From positions 1 to 24,248 of the IMG/VR virus record IMGVR_UViG_3300020469_000259: a stretch of DNA of 24,248 bases. One strand, written 5' to 3'. Positions 16,995-24,017 of this stretch are shown in pieces. The first letter of the stretch is position 1. Each line of letters begins with the position of its first letter. This DNA is from a virus. The notes below the pieces were generated by a model, which was not told the origin of the DNA, did not search any database, and saw only the letters and a list, made by a program, of their open reading frames with translations. The position numbers and the translations under genes are program-made.

Positions 16995-17432
16995 TCATAT
17001 AAGGGAAGATATAGACCATCCAACCCAAAAAAGTATAAGGGTAACCCATCAAACATAGTTTATCGGTCACTCTGGGAAAGAAAGTTCATGGTCTATTGTG
17101 ATAATCATACTAAAATACTTGAGTGGGGGAGTGAAGAAATCGCACTTCCATATCGATCACCCATCGATAATAAAGTACATCGTTATTTTCCTGACTTTTA
17201 TATAAAAGTAAAAGAATCAAATGGAAAAATAAAAAGATACATTATTGAGATCAAACCAAAAAAACAAACGATAGAACCAAAGGTAAAGAAAAGAAAAACA
17301 AAGGGATATATTTACGAAGTATATGAATATGCAAAAAATCAAGCAAAATGGAAAGCAGCAGAAGAATTTTGTAAGGATCGTATGTGGGAGTTTAAAGTAT
17401 TGACAGAAGACGAACTGGGTATTAAGAAATGA
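16992..17432 (+). CDS. 4: gp4-like head completion protein with nuclease-like core
   Basis: A 146-aa protein from ATG 16992, about the length of T4 gp4 (150 aa). It begins MSYKGRYRPSNPKKYKGN, and YRSLWERKFMVYCD, ILEWGSEEIALPYRSPIDNKVHRYFPDFYI and RYIIEIKPKKQT follow. E103/D-type spacing in PDFYI...EIKPK is the PD-(D/E)XK arrangement shared with TnsA-like endonucleases, with D in PDF and E-x-K in EIKPK. In T4, gp4 joins filled heads to tails and is a structural head completion protein; whether it cuts DNA is not settled. The stop overlaps the next gene as ATGA, so the two are translationally coupled. Confidence 0.8.
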   Translation: MSYKGRYRPSNPKKYKGNPSNIVYRSLWERKFMVYCDNHTKILEWGSEEIALPYRSPIDNKVHRYFPDFYIKVKESNGKIKRYIIEIKPKKQTIEPKVKKRKTKGYIYEVYEYAKNQAKWKAAEEFCKDRMWEFKVLTEDELGIKK

Positions 17433-17806
17433 ATAGTTATCCAACTGATGATAATTCTAACCGTGTAAGATCTGTAATTGATAGTCTCATCGGAACAGAG
17501 GGAGCTGATGATATCATGATAGAATTGATGGATACTTTAACCAACACAGTCACATCATCTCCAAGTGCTGGAAAATATTATGTATTTGTATACAATGCCA
17601 AAACTCCTAACATACAATTTGATTCCAATCCATTAGTTGCTGTTACTGATGTATTTGAATGGGGTTTCCGTGGTATCAATCTACATATCGGTCAATATCG
17701 AAATTACACCTACAACGAACTGGTAGGACAACTGTACGAAGTCAACTCCGATGAACTCTCAGATGTAAGAGAACTACCTTTTGGTAATATCACGCTAAAT
17801 AGTTAA
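17429..17806 (+). CDS. Conserved-looking protein of unknown function between gp4 and gp48
   Basis: A 125-aa protein whose ATG (17429) overlaps the gp4 TGA. The first ~50 residues are polar and helical (NRVRSVIDSLIGTEGADDIMIELMDTLTN). The middle is beta-rich (GKYYVFVYNAKTPNIQFDSNPLVAVTDVFEWGFRGINLHIG), followed by QYRNYTYNELVGQLYEVN and a short tail. The acidic, aromatic beta part (FEWGFRGIN) looks like a compact structural domain. I cannot assign a family. Coupling to gp4 and proximity to gp48 and gp53 suggest a head-tail joining or baseplate function in the virion assembly programme. It ends 12 nt before gp48. Confidence 0.75.
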   Translation: MNSYPTDDNSNRVRSVIDSLIGTEGADDIMIELMDTLTNTVTSSPSAGKYYVFVYNAKTPNIQFDSNPLVAVTDVFEWGFRGINLHIGQYRNYTYNELVGQLYEVNSDELSDVRELPFGNITLNS

Positions 17807-17818
17807 AAAAAGATATAA

Positions 17819-18859
17819 ATGCCAAACTTTTTTGTAGATAGTAACAAACAGAAAGCAGCTAACGAAGCCTTGGCTAGAGGTGAGAAGGATTATATGCAAA
17901 CAGGATTGAAGGCGCGTGCATCTAATACAACCAGTACAAAAAAATCAGGAAACAGAAAATTTGGATCATTTAGATATCCAGTGGCAAGATTGGATAATGA
18001 TAGTGACTATCTTGAAGTAAAAATCGTAGAATATAAAGCACCAGGAACTGATGTTAGTGGAACTGGACAATCTCTTCGATTACAATCAAGTTCAGAATCT
18101 CTTAAGAAAAATATTGAAAATCCATTAGGGACTATTTTTCTTCCTGTTCCAGAGACAGTGACTGATTCTAATGGTGTAACTTGGGGAGAGAGTAGTTTAG
18201 ATGGAATTTCAGCTACTGGTGTTGGATTAGCTAATGATCTAATAACTTCTGGTTTTAATATGAAAGATTTAGGAGAGGTGGGAAATCGTGGACAGAATGC
18301 TTTAAATGATTTTATGAAAGATGATACAACTGCATCTGCTATCAATGCAAGGTTTGCATCAATGGCAGTTAAAGCTCTTGGTGGTAGTGTAGATCCTGAA
18401 AAACTTCTTTCAAGACAAACTGGATCAGTGTTAAATCCAAATATGGAATTATTGTTTAATGGTGTTCAATTAAGAAGTTTTAATTTTGATTTTGATCTTG
18501 TTCCTAGAGATGAAAACGAAAGTGCCGTAATTAAAAATATCATCCGTACTTTTAAAAAAAGTATGAATGCAAAAAGTGGATCAACGGGAGGTGATTCATC
18601 CAGTGGACTTTTTATTAAATCACCAGATGTATTTAAATTAACATACAAAACGGGAAAAAGAAATCATCAATTTTTACATAAATTCAAACCGATGGCTTTA
18701 CTTAACATGGCTGTTAATTATACTGGTGCAGGAACATATGCAACATATGACAATACAGCACCTGTTCATATGAAAATAAACTTATCATTCCAAGAGTTGA
18801 ATCCAATTTACTCTGAGGATTATGAAACTAAAGAAGGTCAGGAGGGCACAGGATTCTAA
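17819..18859 (+). CDS. 48: gp48-like baseplate tail tube cap
   Basis: A 346-aa protein from ATG 17819 (T4 gp48: 364 aa). The start MPNFFVDSNKQKAANEALARG is followed by a region with FGSFRYPVARLDNDSDYLEVKIVEYKAPG. Further on are NPNMELLFNGVQLRSFNFDFDLVPRDENE and FLHKFKPMALLNMAVNYTGAGTYATYDNTAPVHMKINLSFQELNPIYSEDY. That second half is the tube-like domain typical of gp48, which caps the baseplate hub and, with gp54, nucleates the tail tube. No Shine-Dalgarno is visible; the sequence before the start is A-rich and reads TATAAATG. Its TAA shares a base with the ATG of gp53 (TAATG). Confidence 0.8.
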   Translation: MPNFFVDSNKQKAANEALARGEKDYMQTGLKARASNTTSTKKSGNRKFGSFRYPVARLDNDSDYLEVKIVEYKAPGTDVSGTGQSLRLQSSSESLKKNIENPLGTIFLPVPETVTDSNGVTWGESSLDGISATGVGLANDLITSGFNMKDLGEVGNRGQNALNDFMKDDTTASAINARFASMAVKALGGSVDPEKLLSRQTGSVLNPNMELLFNGVQLRSFNFDFDLVPRDENESAVIKNIIRTFKKSMNAKSGSTGGDSSSGLFIKSPDVFKLTYKTGKRNHQFLHKFKPMALLNMAVNYTGAGTYATYDNTAPVHMKINLSFQELNPIYSEDYETKEGQEGTGF

Positions 18860-19572
18860 TGGGATACTTTAGAGAACTACCAAATATAGAATATCAATCA
18901 CCATACTCAGATCGTATTTCGAGTAATAGTTATGTGAATGTAAAAAATTTATTTCGTAGAATGAAAATACGTGATGATCTACAAAATGTTTTCACTATTT
19001 TTAATAAATTTACAATAAGTGATGGTGACAGACCAGACACAGTTGCCTTAGATCTTTATGGAAAATCAAGTTTAGATTGGGTAGTTTTAACAACTGCTGG
19101 TATTATTAATGTGCGTGATCAGTGGCCTCTTTCAAGTAAAGAATTATATGATTTCACAGTATCAAAATATGGTCTAACTGAGATCAATGAAATTAAACAT
19201 TACGAAACCAAAGAAGTTAAAAACAGTCGTGGAAATATAATCATACCTAAAGGTAAAATAGTTGACGAAAAAAGGCAAGATGGTATGACAAAAGATGAAA
19301 ATGATAATGATGTTCCAAACATGGTCGATTATTTTGTGGACTATTATGATGGTGGATATAAAAGAGTGAGTGGAAATGAAGTTAGAGTAGGAATATCAAA
19401 TTATGAATATGAAAGTAATTTAAATGAAGAGAAAAGAAATATATTTGTTCTTCGTCCAGAGTATTTACAACAATTTTTAAACGACATAAGAAATGAGATG
19501 ACCTATAAGAGATCATCTCAATATGTAAACGATAAATTAATTCGAACAGAAAATACTAGAGTAACAATTTAA
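18859..19572 (+). CDS. 53: gp53-like baseplate wedge protein
   Basis: A 237-aa protein from ATG 18859, coupled to gp48 and preceded by an AGGAGG Shine-Dalgarno inside gp48. The opening MGYFRELPNIEYQSPY is characteristic of T4-like gp53. It is followed by VNVKNLFRRMKIRDDL, TFxISDGDRPDTVALDLYGKSSLDWVVL with NVRDQWPLSSKELYDF, and a C-terminal YLQQFLNDIRNEMTYKRSSQYVNDKLI. T4 gp53 (196 aa) staples neighbouring wedges around the hub. The conserved D-R-P-D...L-Y-G-x-x-x-L-D-W pattern contains the LysM-like part of the family. The stop abuts the convergent gp32 stop with no gap, and I see no terminator hairpin between them. Confidence 0.85.
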   Translation: MGYFRELPNIEYQSPYSDRISSNSYVNVKNLFRRMKIRDDLQNVFTIFNKFTISDGDRPDTVALDLYGKSSLDWVVLTTAGIINVRDQWPLSSKELYDFTVSKYGLTEINEIKHYETKEVKNSRGNIIIPKGKIVDEKRQDGMTKDENDNDVPNMVDYFVDYYDGGYKRVSGNEVRVGISNYEYESNLNEEKRNIFVLRPEYLQQFLNDIRNEMTYKRSSQYVNDKLIRTENTRVTI

Positions 19573-20457
19573 TTACTCTTCTGCAAGTTTCTGAAAATAT
19601 GATAATGCATCATCATCATCCTCGTTTACAGATGATGGTGTTGTAGATACGGCAGCAGTAACTAACTCTTCAGCAGCACCACGATCAGTATCTTCCTCTT
19701 CAATAGAACTGGTTGGTCTCTTACTACCAAGCACATACTCTAAACGTTTTTTCAAGTCATCATATGATTTGAACTGATCGGCATCAACAAACTCTTTAAG
19801 AGAGTTTTCTTTCTTCCAAACAGATTCAAGTGCGTCATCATCATCAAGTAAAGGAGTGACAGCAGTGAACTCAGAACTATCATAGTTTCTGTATCCTGCT
19901 ACATTCTTTGCTTTTAATTTGAAGTTAGCACCTTGCCAGAAATCGAATGGATCGATTGCTTCTTCATCTTCAAACTCAGGTTGCATTGCTGCTGTGAGTT
20001 TATCAAATATTTTTTTACCATACTTATACAAGAATACTTTTCCTTCGTTCTCAGGATTAGTAGGGTCTTTTACAACATAGATGTTACTAATGTAAGTAAG
20101 TTTACGTTTCTGCTTACGAGCAGCTTCCTTACCTGCATCTGTCCCATTGTTCCATAACTGAGAGTTGTACTCTGATACTGGATCTTTACCACCAAGAGTA
20201 GTAAGACTGTTCTCTATATACCACCCACCAGGACCTTGGAATGCATGACTATAAAGTTTTACAAACGGTAGATCTTCATTATCTGGTGCTGGTAAAAATC
20301 GAATAACGGCATATCCGTTACCTGATTTATCTACTTCCAGTTTCCACAAACGATCATCTCCTGATGAACCGTTAGTGTTTAATTTTTCGACTTCCTTAAC
20401 TAACTTTGCAGTTAAAGAACCTAGTTTTGATTGCTTTTTAAGATTAGCAAATGACAT
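19573..20457 (-). CDS. 32: gp32-like single-stranded DNA-binding protein lacking the zinc site
   Basis: A 294-aa protein (T4 gp32: 301 aa) from ATG 20457, with GAGG 7 nt upstream. It has the three-part gp32 layout. A basic N-terminal cooperativity segment (MSFANLKKQSKLGSL) comes first. An OB-fold core follows with AVIRFLPAPDNEDLPFVKLYSHAFQGPGGWYIENS at about 50-84 and NIYVVKDPTNPENEGKVFLYKYGKKIFDKL. The tail is acidic and ends DDDDALSYFQKLAEE. H71 remains in place, but the cysteines of the T4 zinc ribbon are absent; the protein has no Cys at all. It coats ssDNA in replication and repair and works with gp59. A strong sigma70-type promoter with an AU-rich leader lies just upstream. Confidence 0.93.
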   Translation of the reverse strand: MSFANLKKQSKLGSLTAKLVKEVEKLNTNGSSGDDRLWKLEVDKSGNGYAVIRFLPAPDNEDLPFVKLYSHAFQGPGGWYIENSLTTLGGKDPVSEYNSQLWNNGTDAGKEAARKQKRKLTYISNIYVVKDPTNPENEGKVFLYKYGKKIFDKLTAAMQPEFEDEEAIDPFDFWQGANFKLKAKNVAGYRNYDSSEFTAVTPLLDDDDALESVWKKENSLKEFVDADQFKSYDDLKKRLEYVLGSKRPTSSIEEEDTDRGAAEELVTAAVSTTPSSVNEDDDDALSYFQKLAEE

Positions 20458-20498
20458 TTGGATACCTCGGATTAAATTAGATTTCTTTGGATGTTTAG

Positions 20499-20527
20499 AT
20501 TATAATAGATTAATTATGATTTGTCAA
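20499..20527 (-). promoter_or_regulatory. Consensus sigma70 promoter of gp32
   Basis: On the minus strand TTGACA (20527-20522) and TATAAT (20504-20499) are separated by exactly 17 nt, a perfect bacterial housekeeping promoter. The -35 box lies inside the 3' end of the DUF1825-like gene. A start near 20492 would give a leader of about 35 nt that is AU-rich, holds ATCCAAA twice and then GAGG. Such a leader suits autogenous translational control by gp32, as in T4, though no pseudoknot is apparent. Confidence 0.85.
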
Positions 20528-20849
20528 TGTTGTCTTTAAGTTTTGAGATTGTTTCTCTCATACCATCAAAGAGCAAGTTCATATCAGTTCCTTTGGGAAA
20601 TCCCATTAAAGGAATTGATTTTTGCAAATAATCTTTCAATTTTGTAGCTTCAGGATCATCAGATAATGACAGTCGAGCATACATAACTCTCTGTTTATCT
20701 AACAATTCTGATAACAAATCAATGTGTTCTATTTGTTCAATGCGTTCCATAGTAGGAAATTGCATAACATTACCATATAATTCTTTTTGAAGTTGATTAA
20801 TCTCTTCAAGTTCTTCTTGAATGATTTCTGAATCAAAAAATTTACTCAT
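20514..20849 (-). CDS. DUF1825-like small acidic protein between gp59 and gp32
   Basis: I place the start at ATG 20849 (MSKFFDSEIIQEELEEINQL). A TTG two codons upstream also lies in frame, but GAGAG lies 7 nt before the ATG. That gives 111 residues. The order FFDSEIIQEEL, a long helical segment with LLSELLDKQRVMYARLSLSDDPEA, then GFPKGTDMNLLFDGMRETI resembles the DUF1825 family of cyanobacteria and their T4-like phages. Function is unknown. It overlaps the gp59 stop by 8 nt, and its 3' end contains the -35 box of the gp32 promoter, so it is made with gp59 upstream of gp32. In T4 this neighbourhood holds gp59 and gp33, but I regard the 22041-22301 gene as the better gp33 match. Confidence 0.75.
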   Translation of the reverse strand: MSKFFDSEIIQEELEEINQLQKELYGNVMQFPTMERIEQIEHIDLLSELLDKQRVMYARLSLSDDPEATKLKDYLQKSIPLMGFPKGTDMNLLFDGMRETISKLKDNIDKS

Positions 20850-21438
20850 CCACAATCTCTCTTAGAATTTTTTTATATTGAAACACATTAATATTTAGGA
20901 AAGGAACATACTTTTTCATTTTCATGCTGACGGTTTCCCACACTGGATCTTTAAGTTTACGATTAAATTTTTTCCCAAAAGAAAAGATTTTTTCGAAGAT
21001 AACTAAAGTTTCTAAACTTATCTCTCCTCCTAGATATTTTTTGAGTATCGGTGGATGACCTTTCGAACAATTGAAAACTTCTTCTAATTCTTTTTCCGAT
21101 AGTAATTTTTTTGATTGTTCTTTGAATAAGTAAGTCAAACTCTGTTGTCGTCTCATCCAATCTGCGTATGTTCTTTCTCCAGAATTTATAATTTCTCCAA
21201 TCCATAAGTTTTGTGGTGTTTCAGTGGTTACAAAATTTGATAATAAAAAATCAGTGATTTCCTGATCGGAATATTTTCTTGATGTTTTTTCAAACCAATA
21301 CTTATCCTTTCTCTTATTGAAGGATGTCATTGTTGCTCTTGACTTACCTCCATACTTAAAAAAGTCATATCTTTTATTAGTGAAGTGACTTTTCATTGAA
21401 AGATATGTCTGATAGGTTTCAAACGGTGTCACTTTCAT
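20842..21438 (-). CDS. 59: gp59-like loader of the replicative helicase
   Basis: A 198-aa protein (T4 gp59: 217 aa) from ATG 21438. It begins MKVTPFETYQTYLSMKSHFT, then KRYDFFKYGGKSRATMTSFNKRKDKYWFEKTSRKY, the conserved N-terminal basic DNA-binding region of gp59. ITDFLLSNFVTTETPQNLWIGEI follows, and ETLVIFEKIFSFGKKFNRKLKDPVWE lies in the C-terminal half. Gp59 binds forked DNA and gp32 and loads the gp41 helicase. It lies one gene upstream of gp32, as expected for functional partners. Its start overlaps the upstream 66-aa gene by 20 nt. Confidence 0.88.
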   Translation of the reverse strand: MKVTPFETYQTYLSMKSHFTNKRYDFFKYGGKSRATMTSFNKRKDKYWFEKTSRKYSDQEITDFLLSNFVTTETPQNLWIGEIINSGERTYADWMRRQQSLTYLFKEQSKKLLSEKELEEVFNCSKGHPPILKKYLGGEISLETLVIFEKIFSFGKKFNRKLKDPVWETVSMKMKKYVPFLNINVFQYKKILREIVDE

Positions 21439-21619
21439 TCACTTCCTCACTTTCTAATTCTTCAATTGCATCAACGGGAACCTCATTCCCATCAATCGAA
21501 TACCAATGTTGACTCATACCAATACTATCAGGTCTTACACCCAAGTATTGTAAATCAGGGAAAGAATGCTCACGAAGCATCGCTTGCAATCTCCAATGTA
21601 TCAATTCTGATTTTTTCAT
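21419..21619 (-). CDS. Small conserved-looking phage protein of unknown function
   Basis: A 66-aa protein from ATG 21619, coupled to the DoxX-like gene by TAATG. It starts MKKSELIHWRLQAMLREHSF, a helical segment, then DLQYLGVRPDSIGMSQHWYSIDGNEVPVDAIEELESEE. The centre suggests a small beta unit and the end is acidic. No metal-binding or DNA-binding motif is evident. I do not recognise a named family. Tight coupling on both sides indicates a real gene of the replication block. Confidence 0.7.
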   Translation of the reverse strand: MKKSELIHWRLQAMLREHSFPDLQYLGVRPDSIGMSQHWYSIDGNEVPVDAIEELESEEVNESDTV

Positions 21620-22041
21620 TATTCAAAAGGTAAATGTGGTCTATTAAATTTTATTCTAAACTTACTAAGAAGTCTATCAATAGCAAAGTCTCCTCCACCA
21701 TAACAAAGGATACAGAATGCTCCTCCAAAGTATAACACAAGAAGTTCTAAAAGGTATATGTTAAAACCTGCTGTAACTATAGCATGATATATTGCAATTG
21801 TTATAGTTCCTACGACTGCTAATGCACCAAACCTTGTCAATAGTCCTACAATTAATAACCAACTACCATAAATTTCAGAGTATGCTGCTATGTAAGATGC
21901 TATGATTGGAAAGGGTATTCCAATAGGTCTTACAAATGCATCTGCGAAATTTTCTATATCTGCTGTCTTTTCATAACCATGATGTATCAGCATAGTTCCT
22001 ATTGATAATCTTAAAATCAATAAACCAAATGATTTAATCAT
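21619..22041 (-). CDS. DoxX-like integral membrane protein
   Basis: A 140-aa protein from ATG 22041, with TAATG coupling to the upstream gp33-like gene. It has about four hydrophobic segments: FGLLILRLSIGTMLIHHGYEK at ~5-25, IIASYIAAYSEIYGSWLLIVG, FGALAVVGTITIAIYHAIV and LLELLVLYFGGAFCILCYGGG. The opening R-L-x-x-G-x-x-x-x-H-H-G, the central E-x-x-G-x-x-L-x-x-G-L-x-T-R and the final G-G-G-x-F/W-S/A-x-D are DoxX family features. DoxX proteins are small inner-membrane, quinone- or redox-linked proteins of mostly unknown function. In a phage it is an auxiliary gene, probably acting on host membrane redox state, although the sequence does not prove this. Confidence 0.8.
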   Translation of the reverse strand: MIKSFGLLILRLSIGTMLIHHGYEKTADIENFADAFVRPIGIPFPIIASYIAAYSEIYGSWLLIVGLLTRFGALAVVGTITIAIYHAIVTAGFNIYLLELLVLYFGGAFCILCYGGGDFAIDRLLSKFRIKFNRPHLPFE

Positions 22042-22301
22042 TACAAAGGTAGTTTAGCACGAGAAGTCTTCTTCATAAAGTTTAACTGAATTGCATCATA
22101 TTTCAACCTTTCTTTAAGAGGTTTTGTAATAAGTTTAGATACAGACTGAACCTCTATGTCATTCATCTCACAATATTGACATATTGCATCTATATAATTT
22201 ATTTTATCTTCAGCAACTATTTTCTCAATCTCCATTGAAAATTTAGTAGGAGTTATAAACTTACTCTCTATTGCCTTTTCCAGTTCTTTATTTGGTTCCA
22301 T
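22041..22301 (-). CDS. 33: gp33-like late transcription coactivator
   Basis: I chose ATG 22301 (MEPNKELEKAIESKFITPTK), which gives 86 residues. It has GGAG 4 nt upstream and overlaps the exonuclease end by only 14 nt; the longer frame to 22406 would overlap by 119 nt. The sequence FITPTKFSMEIEKIVAEDKINYIDAICQYCE, then VQSVSKLITKPLKERLKYDAIQLNFMKKTSRAKLPL, fits the phage late-transcription coactivator family that includes T4 gp33. Gp33 links RNA polymerase beta-flap to the sliding clamp and works with the gp55 sigma factor at TATAAATA promoters, one of which precedes gp26 here. The family call is from memory of the motif pattern. Confidence 0.7.
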   Translation of the reverse strand: MEPNKELEKAIESKFITPTKFSMEIEKIVAEDKINYIDAICQYCEMNDIEVQSVSKLITKPLKERLKYDAIQLNFMKKTSRAKLPL

Positions 22302-22968
22302 AAAACTCCAGTTTGTCTTTAACAAATTTGTCGATGTATCTACCAAGAAGTCTGATATACTTGGCTTTGTCAGTTTCTTCATAAACAACGCATTCTCCAT
22401 TTTCACATGCCATAATAATGACTAATTTTTTTACGGCTATATTTTTCATTTCATATAGCATACAACCATAACCCATAGCTTGAACAAAATAATGTTCAAT
22501 CCACTCCCGTGGTTTTGGTTTCTTAGATGTTTTAAAATCTATTATTGCTAATTCACCATCGTGTTCTGCAATACAATCAACAGTTCCTGCAATACCTAGT
22601 TGTTTACTATATAGTGCACCTTCTAGAGTGTGAATTTGATTAATTCTACTCAACTCTTTTTTAGATATTTTGAATAGAAAATTAGATATTGGAGGAACAT
22701 CTGGCAATTTATCATTTTTAAGATAATGCTCTGTGAGTGTATGCATATCAGTTCCACGAGTTGTAGCAGCCTTTGTAATACGATCTGCTTTCTCATTACC
22801 AACTTTCTTCCTCCAATTAATAAAGATTTCTTTATTAAAGTGACTGGTAATTGATGTGATAGAAACTAATTTAATTAGTTCATCTTCATCAGGAATTTTA
22901 TAAAACCTTACACCGTCTATTGTCTCTCTTGCAATTGGTTTAAGATCTAGGTCTACATGATTAAACAT
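22288..22968 (-). CDS. PD-(D/E)XK exonuclease, MGME1/Cas4/RecB-like
   Basis: A 226-aa protein from ATG 22968; the TTG one codon upstream is not needed. Nuclease-core elements appear in order. These are RGTDMHTLTEHYL at ~71-83, E116 in TLEG, and GIAGTVDCIAEHDGELAIIDFKTSKKPK with D131, D144 and K146 of the D...D-x-K core. Q163 in FVQAMGYGCMLYE follows. This is the RecB-type nuclease fold of MGME1-like exonucleases that is common in T4-like cyanophages. The enzyme probably degrades single-stranded or flap DNA during recombination or host DNA turnover. Its start overlaps the PhoH stop by 8 nt, so the two are coupled. Confidence 0.85.
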   Translation of the reverse strand: MFNHVDLDLKPIARETIDGVRFYKIPDEDELIKLVSITSITSHFNKEIFINWRKKVGNEKADRITKAATTRGTDMHTLTEHYLKNDKLPDVPPISNFLFKISKKELSRINQIHTLEGALYSKQLGIAGTVDCIAEHDGELAIIDFKTSKKPKPREWIEHYFVQAMGYGCMLYEMKNIAVKKLVIIMACENGECVVYEETDKAKYIRLLGRYIDKFVKDKLEFYGTK

Positions 22969-23728
22969 CAAAATTTATCTCTAGTTTCGATAAAAGATAT
23001 TCTTTGACAAGTCCAGAACGAACGATGTCGTTGATATCAAACTCTATTATATCAAATGATGGCATTTTACGCAAGATGTTCATAAAGTTTACGATACCAT
23101 TCTTATCATTTGTTTTTATCAAGTCAGTCTGACTTGCATCACCACAGAAACATATCTTTGTATTTTCACCCACACGAGTAACAATACTATCAAGTTCATG
23201 AAAGTTTAAATTCTGAAATTCATCGACAATAATGATTGCATTATCTAATGTTGTTCCACGAATGAAAGATGTGCTCCAAAACTTAATTGTTTCCTGTGCC
23301 TTTAGATTACCATACAGCATCTCAAAGTCTGCGTCAGAAGGCATCTGAAACATATACTTGACCATATTTTTATATGGTATCTGATAAATATCTGCCTTGT
23401 CCTCATGATCACCTGGTAGGAATCCTATCTCTCTTGTAGATACTAATGATCTTACTAGATAAATTTTTTCATATGGTGTACTCTCATCTAAAACATCAGA
23501 GAGTGCTTTATATAAAGTGACAAATGTTTTACCTGTCCCTGCACATCCATACGCCACAATATTTTTTTGATCTTCATATGAATCAAATAACCTTTTTTGA
23601 TTATCTGACAATGGTTCAATATCAATAAGATAACCATTATTAACAGGTTTTTTTCTTTTCATCTTTTTGACAGTCATGCCAACACCAATTGGTTGTTCAG
23701 AATTAGATCCTCTTTTCCTTCTTGGCAT
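22961..23728 (-). CDS. phoH: PhoH-like P-loop ATPase
   Basis: A 255-aa protein from ATG 23728. After a basic N-terminus (KKMKRKKP) come Walker A GCAGTGKT at 61-68, the PhoH-specific VRSLVSTREIGFLPGD at ~92-107, Walker B IIIVDE at 165-170 with FQNL, and motif GDASQ at 196-200. The core corresponds to a superfamily 1 helicase-like ATPase domain. PhoH belongs to the phosphate regulon in E. coli and is widespread in marine phages, but its substrate is uncertain; RNA metabolism is one proposal. All the ATPase residues I can see are intact. The start lies 1 nt after the stop of the 87-aa gene. Confidence 0.93.
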   Translation of the reverse strand: MPRRKRGSNSEQPIGVGMTVKKMKRKKPVNNGYLIDIEPLSDNQKRLFDSYEDQKNIVAYGCAGTGKTFVTLYKALSDVLDESTPYEKIYLVRSLVSTREIGFLPGDHEDKADIYQIPYKNMVKYMFQMPSDADFEMLYGNLKAQETIKFWSTSFIRGTTLDNAIIIVDEFQNLNFHELDSIVTRVGENTKICFCGDASQTDLIKTNDKNGIVNFMNILRKMPSFDIIEFDINDIVRSGLVKEYLLSKLEINFDV

Positions 23729-23729
23729 A

Positions 23730-23993
23730 TTAACTAATACCTCTTCTTGCTAGTTTACCTTGGATACCACCAGATTTTTCTGATTTTTTAATCACTTCTT
23801 TCCAACTAGGGTGTTTTTTATTTAATTTATCTTGCCAATCTCCAACCTCACCCACACCAGGAACTGTCGATGGATCTGAGTAATCTCTTAACCAATCAGG
23901 ATTATCTTGTGTCCATTGATCCCATTTTGTGATACTCATCACAACTTCTTTTTGTTCACCAGTTTTTGTATTAACAACAGGATATGTAGGCAT
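23730..23993 (-). CDS. Small protein of unknown function (MPTYPVVN start)
   Basis: An 87-aa protein from ATG 23993. It begins MPTYPVVNTKTGEQKEVVMS, then ITKWDQWTQDNPDWLRDYSD, PGVGEVGDWQDKLNKKHPSWK and a basic end SGGIQGKLARRGIS. The start resembles that of FmdB-type zinc ribbon proteins and similar short proteins recur in T4-like marine phages, but no cysteine is present, so it cannot bind zinc in that manner. Trp/Asp-rich repeats (WDQW, PDWLRDYSDP) stand out. Function is not known. It lies between thyX and phoH and is transcribed with them. Confidence 0.75.
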   Translation of the reverse strand: MPTYPVVNTKTGEQKEVVMSITKWDQWTQDNPDWLRDYSDPSTVPGVGEVGDWQDKLNKKHPSWKEVIKKSEKSGGIQGKLARRGIS

Positions 23994-24017
23994 AATTATA
24001 AAGTATTGTAAAGTTAT

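Noticed and set aside
19933-20157. Plus-strand 74-aa frame opposite gp32
   Set aside because: It is antisense to a firmly identified gene and shows no independent signal.
20514-20855. Assigning gp33 to the 111-aa gene next to gp32 because of T4 synteny
   Set aside because: Its sequence pattern is of the DUF1825 type, while 22041-22301 fits the late coactivator family better.
22302-22406. Longer N-terminus for the gp33-like gene
   Set aside because: It would overlap the exonuclease gene by 119 nt, and the extra residues do not fit the family start; ATG 22301 has a Shine-Dalgarno.
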